From NCBI GenBank assembly GCA_016706685.1, contig JADJJE010000037.1, positions 1 through 64,000 on the forward strand: a DNA stretch of 64,000 nucleotides, given 5' to 3'. Source of the DNA: Sandaracinaceae bacterium. GTDB taxonomy: Bacteria; Myxococcota_A; Polyangia; Polyangiales; Houyiibacteriaceae. Below, one piece after another: positions 31,996 to 43,493 of this stretch. The translations under genes and the position numbers were made by a program. The stretch's first letter is position 1. Each line of letters opens with the position of its first letter. Below the pieces are notes generated by a model. That model was not told where the DNA came from. It worked only from the letters and a program-made list of their open reading frames with translations, and did not search any database.

Positions 31996-34802
31996 ATGTT
32001 GTCGAACGAATCCGCCCTGCTCTTGATCGTGGTGTTGCCTATCTTGGGCGCCCTGATCAATGGCCTCTGGCTGCGTCCCGAAGACAAGAAGTACGTCAGC
32101 ATCATCGGCCCCGGGTTGGTGGGGCTGTCGTTCGTCTTGGCGCTCTACAACTTCATCCACCTGCTGGGGCTGAAGAGCGACGGGGTCGAAGACCCGCGCA
32201 TCACGCTGCACCTCTACGAGTGGTTCTCGTTGCAGCTCCCGGGTGGCAGCGAGCTCCCCGTGAACGTGACCTTCGCCATGGACTCGCTCAGCGGGCTCAT
32301 GACGCTGGTGGTCACCGGCATCGGCACGCTCATCCACATCTACAGCCTCGGCTACATGAGCGAGGAGAAGTCGTACAGCCGCTTCTTCGCGTACCTGAAC
32401 CTGTTCACGGCGTCCATGCTCATCCTGGTGCTGGCCAGCAACCTGGTGCTCATGTTCGTGGGCTGGGAAGGCGTGGGCCTCTGCTCCTACCTGCTCATCG
32501 GCTTCTGGTTCGAGAACAAGAGCTACGCCGCCGCCGGCCGCAAGGCCTTCGTGGCCAACCGCGTGGGTGACCTGGGCGTCATCATGGGCATGTTCACGCT
32601 GGTCATCGCCACGGGCTCGTTCGAGTTCGAGTCCATCAACGCGCTCGCCACCAGCAACAGCTCCGCGTTCATTCGCCCGTTCCCCATCGAGGGGCTCAGC
32701 ATCTCGCTGGCCACCGTGGCCTGCCTCTTCCTCTTCCTGGGCGTGACCGGCAAGTCCGCGCAGGTGCCGCTCTACATCTGGCTGCCGGACGCCATGGCGG
32801 GCCCGACGCCCGTCTCGGCGCTCATCCACGCGGCCACCATGGTCACGGCGGGCGTGTACCTGATGTGCCGCCTCTCGCCGGTGTTCCTGCACAGCGACAC
32901 GGCCATGATGGTCATCGCGGTGGTGGGCACCATCACGGCGCTGCTCGCTGCCAGCATCGCCGTGGTGCAGCACGAGATGAAGAAGATCCTGGCCTACTCC
33001 ACCGTGAGCCAGCTGGGCTTCATGGTGGCGGCCTGCGGTGTGGGCGCCTTCAGCGCCGGCTTCTTCCACGTGTTCACGCACGCGTTCTTCAAGGCCTGCC
33101 TCTTCTTGGGCGCCGGCTCGGTCATGCACGCAGTGCACGCCCATGGCGATGCCGACATCTTCAAGCTGGGCGGCATGAAGAAGTACCTCAAGATCACGCA
33201 CTGGACCTTCCTGGTCAGCTGCTTGGCCATCGCGGGCATCCCCGGCTTCTCGGGCTTCTTCTCGAAGGACGAGATCCTCTATGGCGCTTCCGCCATGGCC
33301 ATGTCCGACCACGGTGACGGGCTCTCCACGGGCATCGGCTGGTTCGTGCTGGTGGGGCTCAGCCTGGCGGCCTTCATGACCGCCTTCTACATGTTCCGGC
33401 TCTACTTCCTGACGTTCACGGGCACCTACCGGAGCGGGGACCACGGGCACGACGAGGGTCATGGTCATGACGACCACGGTCACGGGCACGACGACCACGG
33501 CTACGATCCGCACCCGCACGACGGAGGCTGGGAGATCAACCTGCCGCTCGCGGTGCTGGGCGTAGGCGCCGTCGTCGTCGGCTGGCTCGGGCTGCCGCAC
33601 GCGTTCCACCTGCCCAACTGGTGGGGTGGCTGGATGGACGCCTCCATCGCGCACATGCCAGGTCACGGTCCGCACGACGAGATCACCAACATGACGCCCG
33701 TCTACGTGGCCATGGGCCTCGGCACCATCGCGGGCGTCGGCGGTGTGGGCCTCGCGTTCGTCCTCTACAACAACAAGGAAGAGGACACGTTCACCACGAA
33801 GCTGCCCAAGGGCCTCTTCGCGCTCATGTTCGACAAGTGGCGCATCGACGAGCTCTACGGCGCCGTCATCATTCGCCCCATCCGCGGGCTCGCGCGCGTC
33901 GTCGGCAACGTGGACCAGACCTTCGTGGACGGCCTCATCGCGGGCCTCACGTCGCGGGTGGTGTCCGTGGCCGGCTGGCTGAGCACGCGCGTTCAGACCG
34001 GCAGCGTGCACGTCTACGGCTTCGGCATGACGCTGGGTGTCCTGGGTCTGCTGCTGTGGGCGGTGACCCCCTGCGCCGAGCTGACCGGCGAAGCCAGCGC
34101 CGAGAACGCCGACGTCATGCTGCGCGCCACTCCGGGCTTGGGCTACACCTACGCGTTCGACGGTGACAGCGACAACGTGGGCTCGCGCACGCTCATCAAC
34201 CCCATCGAAGCGGCCGACCGGGACTTCTCGGCGGACCCCAACTTCACCGCGCTCTACAACGAGGCCGACTATGTCCGCTTCGTGCTGGGTGTGCGCACCG
34301 AGCATCCGCAGCTTCCCGAGCAGATCGACGTGGGCGAGGGCTGGCAGGTGCTGGACTTCCCCGGTCTCGACTGGCGCACGGACTCCGTGGCACCTGGCGA
34401 AGACGAGGTGGCCGGTGCTCTCTGGGACTTCGCGGGCCGTCAGCAAGACGTGCTCATCCGCAGCACCGAGCACGGCATCGAGCTCCGTGCCAACGGCGCC
34501 GACGTCAGCGTGGATGGCCACGCGGTGCGCTCGCCCGATGCCGCGGCTCATGGCCAAGCGGACGCCGAAGCCGACGCCAACGACCCGCAGGACGACGGCA
34601 TCATCACCGTCCAAGCCGGCCAGACCGTCACCGTGGGCCACGTGGACTTCCTGGTCCAAGGCGTGGTCCGCGCCACCCTCCATGTCCGCAACGCCTTCGG
34701 CAACGTCTCCACCACCTCGGTGGAGGTCGTCCTCGAGCGCGCCGCTCGGCCCCTTGAAGCCCCCGCCCCGCACGCGGCCCTGACCGTGACGGAGCCAGTT
34801 CG

Positions 34803-34806
<4 letters not shown>
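31996..34806 (+). CDS. nuoL: NADH-quinone oxidoreductase subunit L with 240-residue C-terminal extension
   Basis: 936 residues, where NuoL is normally 600-700. Residues 1-~695 are a complete antiporter-like subunit: MDSLSGLMTLVVTGIGTLIH, GWEGVGLCSYLLIGFW, the LPDAMAGPTPVSALIHAATMVTAGVYL signature, lysines in GVTGKSAQVP and EMKKILAYSTVSQLGFM, a lateral helix (DKWRIDELYGAVI) and a last membrane span (GMTLGVLGLLLWAVTP). A His/Asp-rich loop (GHDEGHGHDDHGHGHDDHG) sits at ~481-510. From ~696 a soluble tail follows, with YAFDGDSDNVGSRT, a central acidic part and an Ig/PKD-like end (VTVGHVDFLVQGVVRATLHVRNAFGN). The tail is not part of known complex I. nuoM overlaps by ATGA. Confidence 0.95.
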
Positions 34807-36430
<1,624 letters not shown>

Positions 36431-36434
<4 letters not shown>

Positions 36435-37903
36435 TGGAACTGCTCCCCGTCGCATCGCTGCTGATGCTCGTCTCGGCCGGCCTGGCCATCATGCTCCTCG
36501 ACGTGTTCGCCAAGGGGCGCGCCGAGCTGCCCTTCGTGACCACCACCGCGCTGCTGGCGGCGGCGGCCATCAGCGCCGCGGGCCTGTTCTCGCCCACGCC
36601 TTCGGACGTGCCCGCGTTCATCACCGACTACCTCTCGGTGGACAAGTACGGCCTCTTCTTCGACGTGGTCATCGCGCTCGGCGCGGCCCTCGCCACGCTG
36701 TTGGCGGGTGGGTACCTGCGCGAGCACAGCATGGAGCGCGGCGAGTTCTACGTCCTCGTGCTCTTCAGCGCGCTCGGCGCCATGGTCTTGGCGCGCGCCG
36801 TGGACCTGCTCACGCTGTTCGTGGGCCTCGAGACGCTCTCGCTCGGGGTCTACTCGCTGGTGGCGTATCGCCGCACCAGCGCGCGTGCCACCGAGGCGGC
36901 CGTGAAGTACTTCCTGCTGGGGTCCTTCGCGTCGGCCATCTTCCTCTTCGGCGCAGCGCTCATCTACGGCGCCACCGGGCACACGGGCTTCGTGGGCATC
37001 GGTGAGTCCATCGGCGGTGGCCACGCCCCCGTCATGCTGGTGGTCATGGGCTTGGCCATGCTGGTGGCGGGCCTGGGCTTCAAGGTCAGCGCCGTGCCCT
37101 TCCACATGTGGACCCCCGACGCCTACGAGGGCGCGCCCACCCCGACCACCGCGTTCATGTCCGTGGTCGTCAAGACCGCGGCCTTCGCCGTGTTCGTGCG
37201 GCTCCTGCTCATGGGCTTCGGCGACCGCCTCAGCGCCAGCCCCAACGGCTGGCCCGCCATCGTGTCCGGCCTCGCGGCCATCACCATGGTCTATGGCAAC
37301 CTCGCCGCCGTGGGCCAGACCAGCGTCAAGCGCATGCTGGCGTACTCGTCCATCGCCCACGCCGGGTACTTGCTGCTCGGCCTCGCCGCCGTGGCCAAGG
37401 TGCCCACCGAGGCCATCAGCGCCATCCTCTACTACCTGGCGGCCTACACCGTCAGCAACGCGCTGGTCCTCGGCGCGCTCATCTGGTCGGGCAGCCACGG
37501 CAAGGAGGCCTCCTCCTACGCCGACCTCGCGGGCCTCGGCCGGCGCCACCCGGCGGTCGGCCTGGCGTTCATCGTCGGCATCCTGTCGCTCATGGGCTTC
37601 CCGCCCACGGCCGGCTTCTTCGGCAAGTGGTACGTGCTGAGCGCGGCTGTGCAGGCCGACATGGTGGGGCTCACCATCCTGGCGGTGCTCTCGAGCGCGG
37701 TCGGCGCCTTCTACTACCTGAAGGTGCTGGTCTACCTCTACATGAAGTCGCCGGAAGAGGGCGCGCCCGTCGCTGTGCCCATGAAGTCGAGCTACGTGGT
37801 GGCCGCGCTCGTGCTGGCCTCGTACTTCGTCATGAAGATGGGCCTCACGCCCGCGCGCTATCTGGACGCTGCCATCGAAGCGGCGTCCGGCTTGATGGGC
37901 TGA
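36431..37903 (+). CDS. nuoN: NADH-quinone oxidoreductase subunit N
   Basis: 490 residues from ATG 36431, with a second ATG directly after. Third antiporter-like subunit, showing GLETLSLGVYSLVAYRRTS, AAVKYFLLGSFASAIFLFG, KVSAVPFHMWTPDAYEGAPTPTTAFMSVV with the conserved Lys, and KRMLAYSSIAHAGYLL. It completes the run of membrane-arm genes; nuoA, B, C, D, G, H and I are not in the window. A lipoprotein gene begins 6 nt later and is probably co-transcribed. Confidence 0.97.
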
Positions 37904-37909
37904 GCCAGC

Positions 37910-38815
37910 ATGGCCTCGGTCGCGCGGTTCACCACGCTCTCCGTCGCGCTGGCCATGCTCACCGTCGGTGCGGGCTGTGGCTCGCGTGACGAGGCCGTTG
38001 GTCCAGCGGCGGCTGGCTCCACCGCCGCACCCGAGGGCACGGTCGCTGACACCGAGGCGCCTCGCGCTGGCGCTGTGCCGCAGGGCATGGTGCGCGTCCG
38101 TGGCATGGTGCGCCTCGCCGAAGGCTCCGAGCTGCCCGGCTATACCGATGAAGAGATTGGTCGCACTGCGGACCGTCCCGAGGTCCCCGAGGGGTGCTCC
38201 CCGGCACGGGCCAGCGACACCCGCCCCATGCGGCTCAGCGACCAGCGCGGCGTGGGCGGCATCCTGGTGACGGCCACGGGCAACCTCGAGCACTTCCGCC
38301 AGCTCCCTGCGGTGGCGCCACGCACCATTCCGCTGGGCATCCGAGACTGCCGCCTCGAACCGACGTTGATCGTGGCGGCGGTGGGCGACGTCATCGACCT
38401 GACCAACCACTCACCGCGCGCGTTCCTCACCAGCTTCACCACCGACCCGATCAACGAGGCGCAAGCCACGGGTCGCTCGCGTCAGCTCGAGGTCATTCGC
38501 CCTGGCGTGCAGCGGGTGGAGTGCACCATCGCCGCAGGCTGTGGCCGCACCGAGGTGGTGGTGCTGGCGCACCGCGTGGCCGTGGTGACCGACCGAGAGG
38601 GCCGCTTCGAGCTGGACGTGCCCGCCGGCGCCGAGGTCACGCTGCATGCCTGGCACCCGCTCATGCGGCGTCGCGAGGGCGAGGCGCGCCTCACCATCGA
38701 TCAGGCCGTCGCCGGGGAGACCCGCACGCTGGACATCCCGCTGTCGCTGACGCCCGTTCCCGAGAACCCCCCCGTGCCGCAGAGCCCGCCTCTCCCGGGC
38801 GTGCAGCTCGAGTAA
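37910..38815 (+). CDS. cupredoxin-like lipoprotein at the end of the nuo operon
   Basis: 301 residues. A signal peptide with lipobox (TVGAGC, Cys near 23) and an Ala/Pro-rich linker come first. Residues ~60-290 follow the order of the plastocyanin-like proteins found near methylamine-type genes: an N-terminal strand region (RVRGMVRLAEGSELPG), a cupredoxin-like domain (LIVAAVGDVIDLTNHSPRAFLTSF, then GVQRVECTIAAGCGRTEVVVLAH) and a carboxypeptidase-regulatory-like beta domain (TDREGRFELDVPAGAEVTLHAWHP). His and Cys are near the expected copper-ligand places, but the usual C-x-x-H-P-x-M pattern is not intact, so metal binding is uncertain. Outer periplasmic. Confidence 0.65.
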   Translation: MASVARFTTLSVALAMLTVGAGCGSRDEAVGPAAAGSTAAPEGTVADTEAPRAGAVPQGMVRVRGMVRLAEGSELPGYTDEEIGRTADRPEVPEGCSPARASDTRPMRLSDQRGVGGILVTATGNLEHFRQLPAVAPRTIPLGIRDCRLEPTLIVAAVGDVIDLTNHSPRAFLTSFTTDPINEAQATGRSRQLEVIRPGVQRVECTIAAGCGRTEVVVLAHRVAVVTDREGRFELDVPAGAEVTLHAWHPLMRRREGEARLTIDQAVAGETRTLDIPLSLTPVPENPPVPQSPPLPGVQLE

Positions 38816-38849
38816 GACGCGTCACGCGCCGCGCCTGGTCGTCGGGCGC

Positions 38850-39560
38850 TCAGCGCGCCTTCGGCAGCGCGGCGTCGGGAGGCTTCAGGTACTCCGGCTC
38901 GAGGGTGGCCAGGTCGCGCGCTCGCTCCGCCACGACCTCGTCGAGCAGCGCGGCAGCGAGCGCTGCGGGCGTCAGCACCTGCAGCCCGGGGGCGAGCGCA
39001 ATGAACTGCTCGGGGACCGTGAACGACTCGGGATACAGCGCGGCCCCGTCGCCCAGCAACCCCACTGGGCCCACACCGGCGTCTGCAGCGGCCGCCGTCA
39101 ACCGCAGCGCGGCCGCGGCAGGCGTGGCGTGAAACGGCGCGAGCAGCTCGAGCAGCCCACCGGCCCCCGGTGCATAGAGCGCGGCGTAGACCTCTCCGCG
39201 GTAGGCCCGCGTGACCACCCCGATGGCCCCCGCGGGTGACGCGCTCGACAGCACTCCAAAGGCCAGCGCGCGCAGCGACGACACCCCATAGAGCGCGCGC
39301 CCCCGACCCAGGCACAGCCCCTTGGCGGTGGCCAGCCCCACGCGCACGCTGGTGAAGCCTCCCGGCCCCAGGGTCACCCCCACGGCGTCGAGGTTGGCGC
39401 GGTCCAGCTGGGCCTCGGCCAGCAGCTCCCCGAGCTCGGGCAGGAGCACCTCGGCGTGCTGACCACCGGTGTCACACACGCGCCCCACCAGCGGCTGGCC
39501 AGGGCGCACGAGCGCCAGCACCAAGGCTGGGCTGGTGGTGTCGATGCAGAGCAGGTTCAT
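38850..39560 (-). CDS. tsaB: tRNA threonylcarbamoyladenosine biosynthesis protein TsaB
   Basis: 236 residues from ATG 39560. TsaB is the non-catalytic partner of TsaD in making t6A37 in ANN-decoding tRNAs. It opens MNLLCIDTTSPALVLAL and has GGQHAEVLLPELGELL, LGPGGFTSVRVGLATAKGLCLG and, later, AYRGEVYAALYAPG. The ASKHA-like N-domain is clear and the C-terminal domain ends EPEYLKPPDAA, the common TsaB ending. A frame continues upstream of 39560, but without coding character. It converges on the nuo-end lipoprotein and is divergent from miaE. Confidence 0.92.
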   Translation of the reverse strand: MNLLCIDTTSPALVLALVRPGQPLVGRVCDTGGQHAEVLLPELGELLAEAQLDRANLDAVGVTLGPGGFTSVRVGLATAKGLCLGRGRALYGVSSLRALAFGVLSSASPAGAIGVVTRAYRGEVYAALYAPGAGGLLELLAPFHATPAAAALRLTAAAADAGVGPVGLLGDGAALYPESFTVPEQFIALAPGLQVLTPAALAAALLDEVVAERARDLATLEPEYLKPPDAALPKAR

Positions 39561-39657
39561 GGCATTCTGGGGGGCTCCCGGCGCTTCCGGGGCGGGCCAG
39601 CTTCCTTGACGGGGCAGGGCCGCCACATTACTACGCTTCATCGCTGCGGCCCGCCTG

Positions 39658-40239
39658 ATGTTGAACCTACTGGAACCGACCCCGCCGCATTGGGTGGAAC
39701 ACGCCGCAGCGGATCTGCCCCGGCTGCTGTCGGACCACGCCCACTGCGAGCTCAAGGCCGCGCAGAGCGCGCTCAGCCTGGTGGGCCGCTTTGCGGGCGA
39801 GGCGCCGGAGCTGGTGGAGCCCTTGGTGGCCCTCGCCAAGGAAGAGACGCAGCACTACCAGCTGGTGCACCAGCGCATCGTGGCGCGCGGCGAGAGCATG
39901 GCGCTGCCGGCCTCGGACAAGTACGTGCGCAGCCTGCGTGACGCGGCCCGCGAAGACCACCGCGAGGCGCCTGCGCTCCTGGACCGCCTGTTGGTGTGTG
40001 CGTTCATCGAGGCGCGCAGCTGCGAGCGCTTCAAGCTGCTTTCCGAGCACCTGGCCGACACGGACCTGGCCCAGTTCTATGGCGCGCTCATGGTCAGCGA
40101 GGCGCGCCACTACGCTCTCTTCAGCGGGCTGGCCGAGGCACGCTACGGCCGCGACGCACGGCAGCGCATGCAGCGCCTGGCCGAGCGCGAGGCCGCCATC
40201 GCCGCCCACCTCCCCCTCGGCCCCACGGTGCACGGATGA
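39658..40239 (+). CDS. miaE: tRNA-(ms2io6A37) hydroxylase MiaE-like diiron enzyme
   Basis: 193 residues, a four-helix bundle with diiron ligands: HCELKAAQSAL (Glu at ~31), KEETQHYQLVHQRI (Glu and His near 61-65), CAFIEARSCERFKLL (Glu near 115) and MVSEARHYALF (Glu and His near 145-148). This is the MiaE/ferritin-like pattern for oxygen-dependent hydroxylation of the isopentenyl group on tRNA A37. The start ATG 39658 lies 97 bp from the divergent tsaB, so two tRNA-37 modification genes flank one promoter region. Its stop overlaps the lepB start (ATGA). Confidence 0.9.
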   Translation: MLNLLEPTPPHWVEHAAADLPRLLSDHAHCELKAAQSALSLVGRFAGEAPELVEPLVALAKEETQHYQLVHQRIVARGESMALPASDKYVRSLRDAAREDHREAPALLDRLLVCAFIEARSCERFKLLSEHLADTDLAQFYGALMVSEARHYALFSGLAEARYGRDARQRMQRLAEREAAIAAHLPLGPTVHG

Positions 40240-40953
40240 GCGAAGATCAGAAGCCCGAGAAGCGCCGCGCGCCGCCCGAGGACGACAGCCTGGCGGCCAA
40301 CGTCAAGACCATCGCCGGGCGCCATCGCGCTGGCGCTCTTCATCCGCATCGTGTTCTTCGAGGCCTTCGCCATCGACGGGCCCTCCATGGAGCCCTCGCT
40401 GCTCAACGGCGACCGCGTGGTGGTGGCCAAGTACCCCTACGGCCTGTTCCTGCCATTCTCGCGCGAAGCCATCCTGACGTGGGGCTCGCCCGAGGTGGGC
40501 GACGTGGTCATCGTGAAGAGCCCGCAGGACGAAGAGGACATCGTGAAGCGCGTCATCGGTGTGGCCGGCGACACCGTCTCCATGGTGGACGGGCAGGTGT
40601 TCCGCAACGGCGAGGCCGTTCCCACCGTGGAGGTGGGCGTCTGCGAAGAAGACTCGCAGAAGGTGGTGGACCCGGAGTGCCGCGTCTACGAAGAGACGGT
40701 GGGCGACCGCTCGTGGCGCACCAGCCACGCGGACCTCGGGTTCGCGAGCCGCGACCTCGCCAACTGGGCGCCGGTCACCGTGCCCGACGGGCACATCGTG
40801 GTGTTGGGCGATCACCGCGATCAGTCCAACGACAGCCGCCGCATCGGCCTCATCCCGCTGAGCCGCGTGAAGGGTCACGCGCTCTTCATCTATTGGTCCA
40901 ACGACCCCGGCCGCGAGCATCGCTGGGGGCGCATGTTCCAGGGGATCCGTTGA
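40236..40953 (+). CDS. lepB: signal peptidase I, interrupted by a frameshift near 40320
   Basis: Translation from ATG 40236 (overlapping miaE's stop) gives EDQKPEKRRAPPEDDSLAANVKTIAG, then goes out of frame. The rest is in another frame: ALALFIRIVFFEAFAIDGPSMEPSLL (membrane segment plus catalytic-Ser box PSMEPS), DIVKRVIGVAGD with the catalytic Lys, and GDHRDQSNDSRR box E. Dropping the C at 40320 in GGGCGCC joins both parts into one normal ~238-residue LepB. Either the sequence has one extra base or the gene is truly shifted; a shorter GTG start at 40351 would lose most of the membrane anchor. LepB removes signal peptides and is normally essential. Confidence 0.85.
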
Positions 40954-42470
40954 GTCACGGCGCGGACGTCGAGGCGATCCGCGCGCGCCTGCGCGACGAG
41001 CTGGGCACCCTGGTGGTGGACGCCCCCGAGAGCGTCGCGTTCGTGTACCCGAGCCCCTACCACACGGGCATGTCGTCGCTGGGCTTCCAGACGCTGTATC
41101 GGGCCATCAACCAGCAGCCGAGCCGCGCCGCGCACCGCGCGTTCCTGCCGGACGACGTGGCGGCCGCGCGTCAGAGCCGGGCTCCGCTGATCACCTACGA
41201 GGCGCTGCGCCCAGTCAGCAGCTACACGGTGATCGCGCTCTCGGTGGCCTACGAGCTGGAGCTCGCCGGGGTGGTGGAGTGCCTCGAGCTGGCCGGGCTG
41301 CCGCCGCTCGCGGAAGACCGCAACGCGAGCCACCCCATCGTCATTGCGGGCGGGCCGCTCACGTTCTCGAACCCGCTGCCGCTCGCGCCCTTCGTGGACG
41401 TCATCCTCATGGGCGAGGCCGACGAGACCATCCACGAGGCGCTCGACATCGTGTTTGCCGAGGGCGACCGCGCGGCCGTGCTGCGCGCGCTGGCCGACCG
41501 CATCCCCTCGGCCTTCGTGCCGGCGCTGCACGGCGACGCCATGCCGCCCGTGGCCAAGTCGAACGACGCGTGCCTGCCGGCGTACTCGCAGATCCTCACG
41601 CCTCACACCGAGCTGCGCGAGATGTTCTTGGTGGAGCCCGAGCGGGGCTGCCACCGCGGCTGCGAGTACTGCGTGATGCGCCGCTCCACCAACGACGGCA
41701 TGCGCACGTTCGACATCCAGAAGGTGCTCTCGCTGGTGCCCGAGCAGGCTCGCCGCGTGGGCTTGGTGGGCGCCGCCACCACCGACCACCCGCACATCGC
41801 CGAGCTGGTGGAGCGGCTGTGCGACACCGGCCGCGAGGTGGGGCTGTCCTCGCTGCGCGCCGACCGCCTGAACGACCGCCTGTGCGCGGCGCTGCGGCGC
41901 GGCGGGCAGACCGTGCTCACCACCGCCAGCGACGGTGCCAGCCAGCGCATGCGCGACCGCATCCAGCGCCGTGCCCCCGAGAGCGTGCTGGTGAGCGCCG
42001 CCGAGTTCGCGCGCGCGCACGGCTTCAAGCGCCTCAAGCTCTACATGATGCTGGGCCTGCCGGGCGAGAACGACGACGACGTGGACGAGCTCATCGCGTT
42101 CAGCGTGCGCCTCAGCCAGATCGTGCCGCTCTCGCTGGGCATCGCGCCCTTCGTGGCCAAGCGCAACACACCCCTCGACGGCGCGGGCTTCGCGGGCATC
42201 AAGCTGGTGGACGGGCGCCTCGACCGCTTGCGCAAGGGCGTGCGCGGCAAGGTGGACGTGCGCGGCACCAGCGCGCGTTGGGCCTGGGTGGAGTACGTGC
42301 TGGCGCAGGGCGGTCAGGCCGAGGGGCGCGCCGTGCTCGACGCGGTGCACAACGGCGGCGCGTTCCGTGCCTGGAAAGACGCCTTCGATGCGCTGCCGGC
42401 CGAGCGTCCCACGCGCGCGTTGGTGCGCCCGGGCAACAAGCTGGGCAGGGCGCTGCAGGTGCTGGGGTAG
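40950..42470 (+). CDS. B12-binding-type radical SAM protein (TIGR03960-like)
   Basis: 506 residues, probably from TTG 40950, which overlaps the lepB stop (TTGA) and has AGGGGA about 6 nt before it. N-terminal Rossmann-like region (VAFVYPSPYHTGMSSLGFQTLYRA; PIVIAGGPLTFSNPLPLAPFVD; LMGEADETIHEAL) matches cobalamin-type domains of this family. The radical SAM core has C234, C238 and C241 (ERGCHRGCEYCVMRR), then LSSLRADRLNDRL and KLYMMLGLPGENDDDV. Family members act on RNA or ribosomal targets or are unassigned. It is shorter than usual at the C-terminus. Confidence 0.85.
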   Translation: MSHGADVEAIRARLRDELGTLVVDAPESVAFVYPSPYHTGMSSLGFQTLYRAINQQPSRAAHRAFLPDDVAAARQSRAPLITYEALRPVSSYTVIALSVAYELELAGVVECLELAGLPPLAEDRNASHPIVIAGGPLTFSNPLPLAPFVDVILMGEADETIHEALDIVFAEGDRAAVLRALADRIPSAFVPALHGDAMPPVAKSNDACLPAYSQILTPHTELREMFLVEPERGCHRGCEYCVMRRSTNDGMRTFDIQKVLSLVPEQARRVGLVGAATTDHPHIAELVERLCDTGREVGLSSLRADRLNDRLCAALRRGGQTVLTTASDGASQRMRDRIQRRAPESVLVSAAEFARAHGFKRLKLYMMLGLPGENDDDVDELIAFSVRLSQIVPLSLGIAPFVAKRNTPLDGAGFAGIKLVDGRLDRLRKGVRGKVDVRGTSARWAWVEYVLAQGGQAEGRAVLDAVHNGGAFRAWKDAFDALPAERPTRALVRPGNKLGRALQVLG

Positions 42471-42490
42471 CCTGCGGCTGAAGCGCCGAA

Positions 42491-42579
42491 GCCTGAGGAT
42501 TCTACACATCTCGCAGGCGGCCGATTCACCTGCTGCAAGGCACTATGGGCACCCCGGACTGAAGTCCGGGGCAGCATCC
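42491..42579 (+). repeat. intergenic repeat, left arm of inverted pair
   Basis: Shares, in order, GCCTGAGGATTC, CACA, CAGGC, GATTCA, GGCACCCCGG, a TGAA centre and GCATCC with the reverse complement of 42705-42801. Its hairpin CCCCGGACT-GA-AGTCCGGGG (42552-42571) is perfect and could also serve as a terminator for the radical SAM gene. Confidence 0.65.
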
Positions 42580-42704
42580 CGGGCGCGGACTGCGTCTTTG
42601 AAGGTCGGATGGGCGTGCATCATTCACGGCGGGGAGCTCACGTTCCCTGCGGAACCGCCCAGTCCGGGCCGTTAGGGGCTGGACTTCCGCGTCGGTCAGG
42701 GCGA

Positions 42705-42801
42705 GGATGCCTGGCTTTCAAGCCGGGGTGCCAAAGTCCCTTGAAACATGACCGATTCATGCTGACCGGAGCCTGCCAAGACTTGTGTTGAATCCTCAGG
42801 C
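42705..42801 (-). repeat. intergenic repeat, right arm of inverted pair
   Basis: Reverse-complement counterpart of 42491-42579; the matching blocks are listed there. Its hairpin is GGCTT-TC-AAGCC (42713-42724). The two arms have diverged, but stem pairing is kept in both, which suggests selection on structure. Confidence 0.6.
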
Positions 42802-42891
42802 TGAAGCTGTGGGTGCCGACCGTGCCTTCCGGCGAATCGAATCGGCCTCCTCGCGAGCTGCATCGGTTCTTCAGGTTTCAACCTGGAGCTC

Positions 42892-43458
42892 TCAGCGAGC
42901 CGTGCCCGGCGCGATCCAGCGCACGTCCGGGAACAGTGGCGCGCTGACCGGCCCGCGCAGGGCGTCCATCGCGTGGATGACCTCGTCGTAGGGCGTGTCT
43001 CCGGTGGCGGAGAGGTCCACGCGCTGCCCGGCCGCGAGCGAGCCTCGCAGTGCCGTCGCGCAGCTCCGCAGCCCGAGCCAGTCGTGCTGGCCACCGACCA
43101 GCGGAACGGTCACGGCACCATCGCCTTCCGCCGTGCACCCGGGAGCCAGCCGCTGGCCATCCAGAAACACGTGCACGCCGTCATGCCCGAGGTGCACCAA
43201 CGGCGGAGCGGGAGGCACGGGCGCGCGCGGGGAGACGCCCGACCCGCGCGTCTCGGGCACCTCGCTCGGCACCTGCGCGAGGGCGAGCGTGGCGGTCACC
43301 GTCATCAAGAGGAACATGATGAGGTTCACCACCACGTCCAGGAACGGGACGATGTTGAGCTCACCGTCGGCGCTCTCGGCGCCGGCTTCGGCGCTGGCGC
43401 GCAGCTGATGGTCGACCTTGCGGAGCAGCCGGCGCTGCCGGAACGTGAGTGTGCGCAT
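42892..43458 (-). CDS. ExbD/TolR-family biopolymer transport protein
   Basis: 188 residues. A basic N-terminus (RQRRLLRKVDHQLRA) leads to a single membrane span with the diagnostic aspartate (NIVPFLDVVVNLIMFLLMTV). A Pro-rich linker follows and then a periplasmic domain ending in a helix-strand pattern (DEVIHAMDALRGP...PDVRW). ExbD/TolR proteins use proton flow with ExbB/TolQ to energise outer-membrane processes. No exbB/tolQ gene is adjacent; the upstream same-strand gene is the frameshifted glycosyltransferase. Partner is therefore unknown. The Pro-rich linker is longer than usual. Confidence 0.85.
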   Translation of the reverse strand: MRTLTFRQRRLLRKVDHQLRASAEAGAESADGELNIVPFLDVVVNLIMFLLMTVTATLALAQVPSEVPETRGSGVSPRAPVPPAPPLVHLGHDGVHVFLDGQRLAPGCTAEGDGAVTVPLVGGQHDWLGLRSCATALRGSLAAGQRVDLSATGDTPYDEVIHAMDALRGPVSAPLFPDVRWIAPGTAR

Positions 43459-43493
43459 GGCGATAGGACACCGCGCACCCCATTTGGTTCCGG

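Larger units (their letters stand above)
42471..42891. other. 421-bp non-coding region with inverted repeats and hairpins
   Basis: No gene is supported. G+C is lower than in the neighbouring genes. It holds an inverted pair of ~90-95 bp repeats (42491-42579 and 42705-42801), each with an NNNTGAANNN-type hairpin, and a further hairpin-like stretch near 42870. The radical SAM gene ends at its left edge and the ExbD gene ends at its right edge, so it separates two convergent genes. Confidence 0.7.

Noticed and set aside
31975..34773. Very long open frame antisense to nuoL (and similar ones at 9511-12237 plus, 34548-36455 minus, 36308-38410 minus, 28746-31067 minus)
   Set aside because: High G+C makes the opposite strand stop-poor; the products are His/Gly/Arg-rich low complexity and the sense genes are unmistakable.
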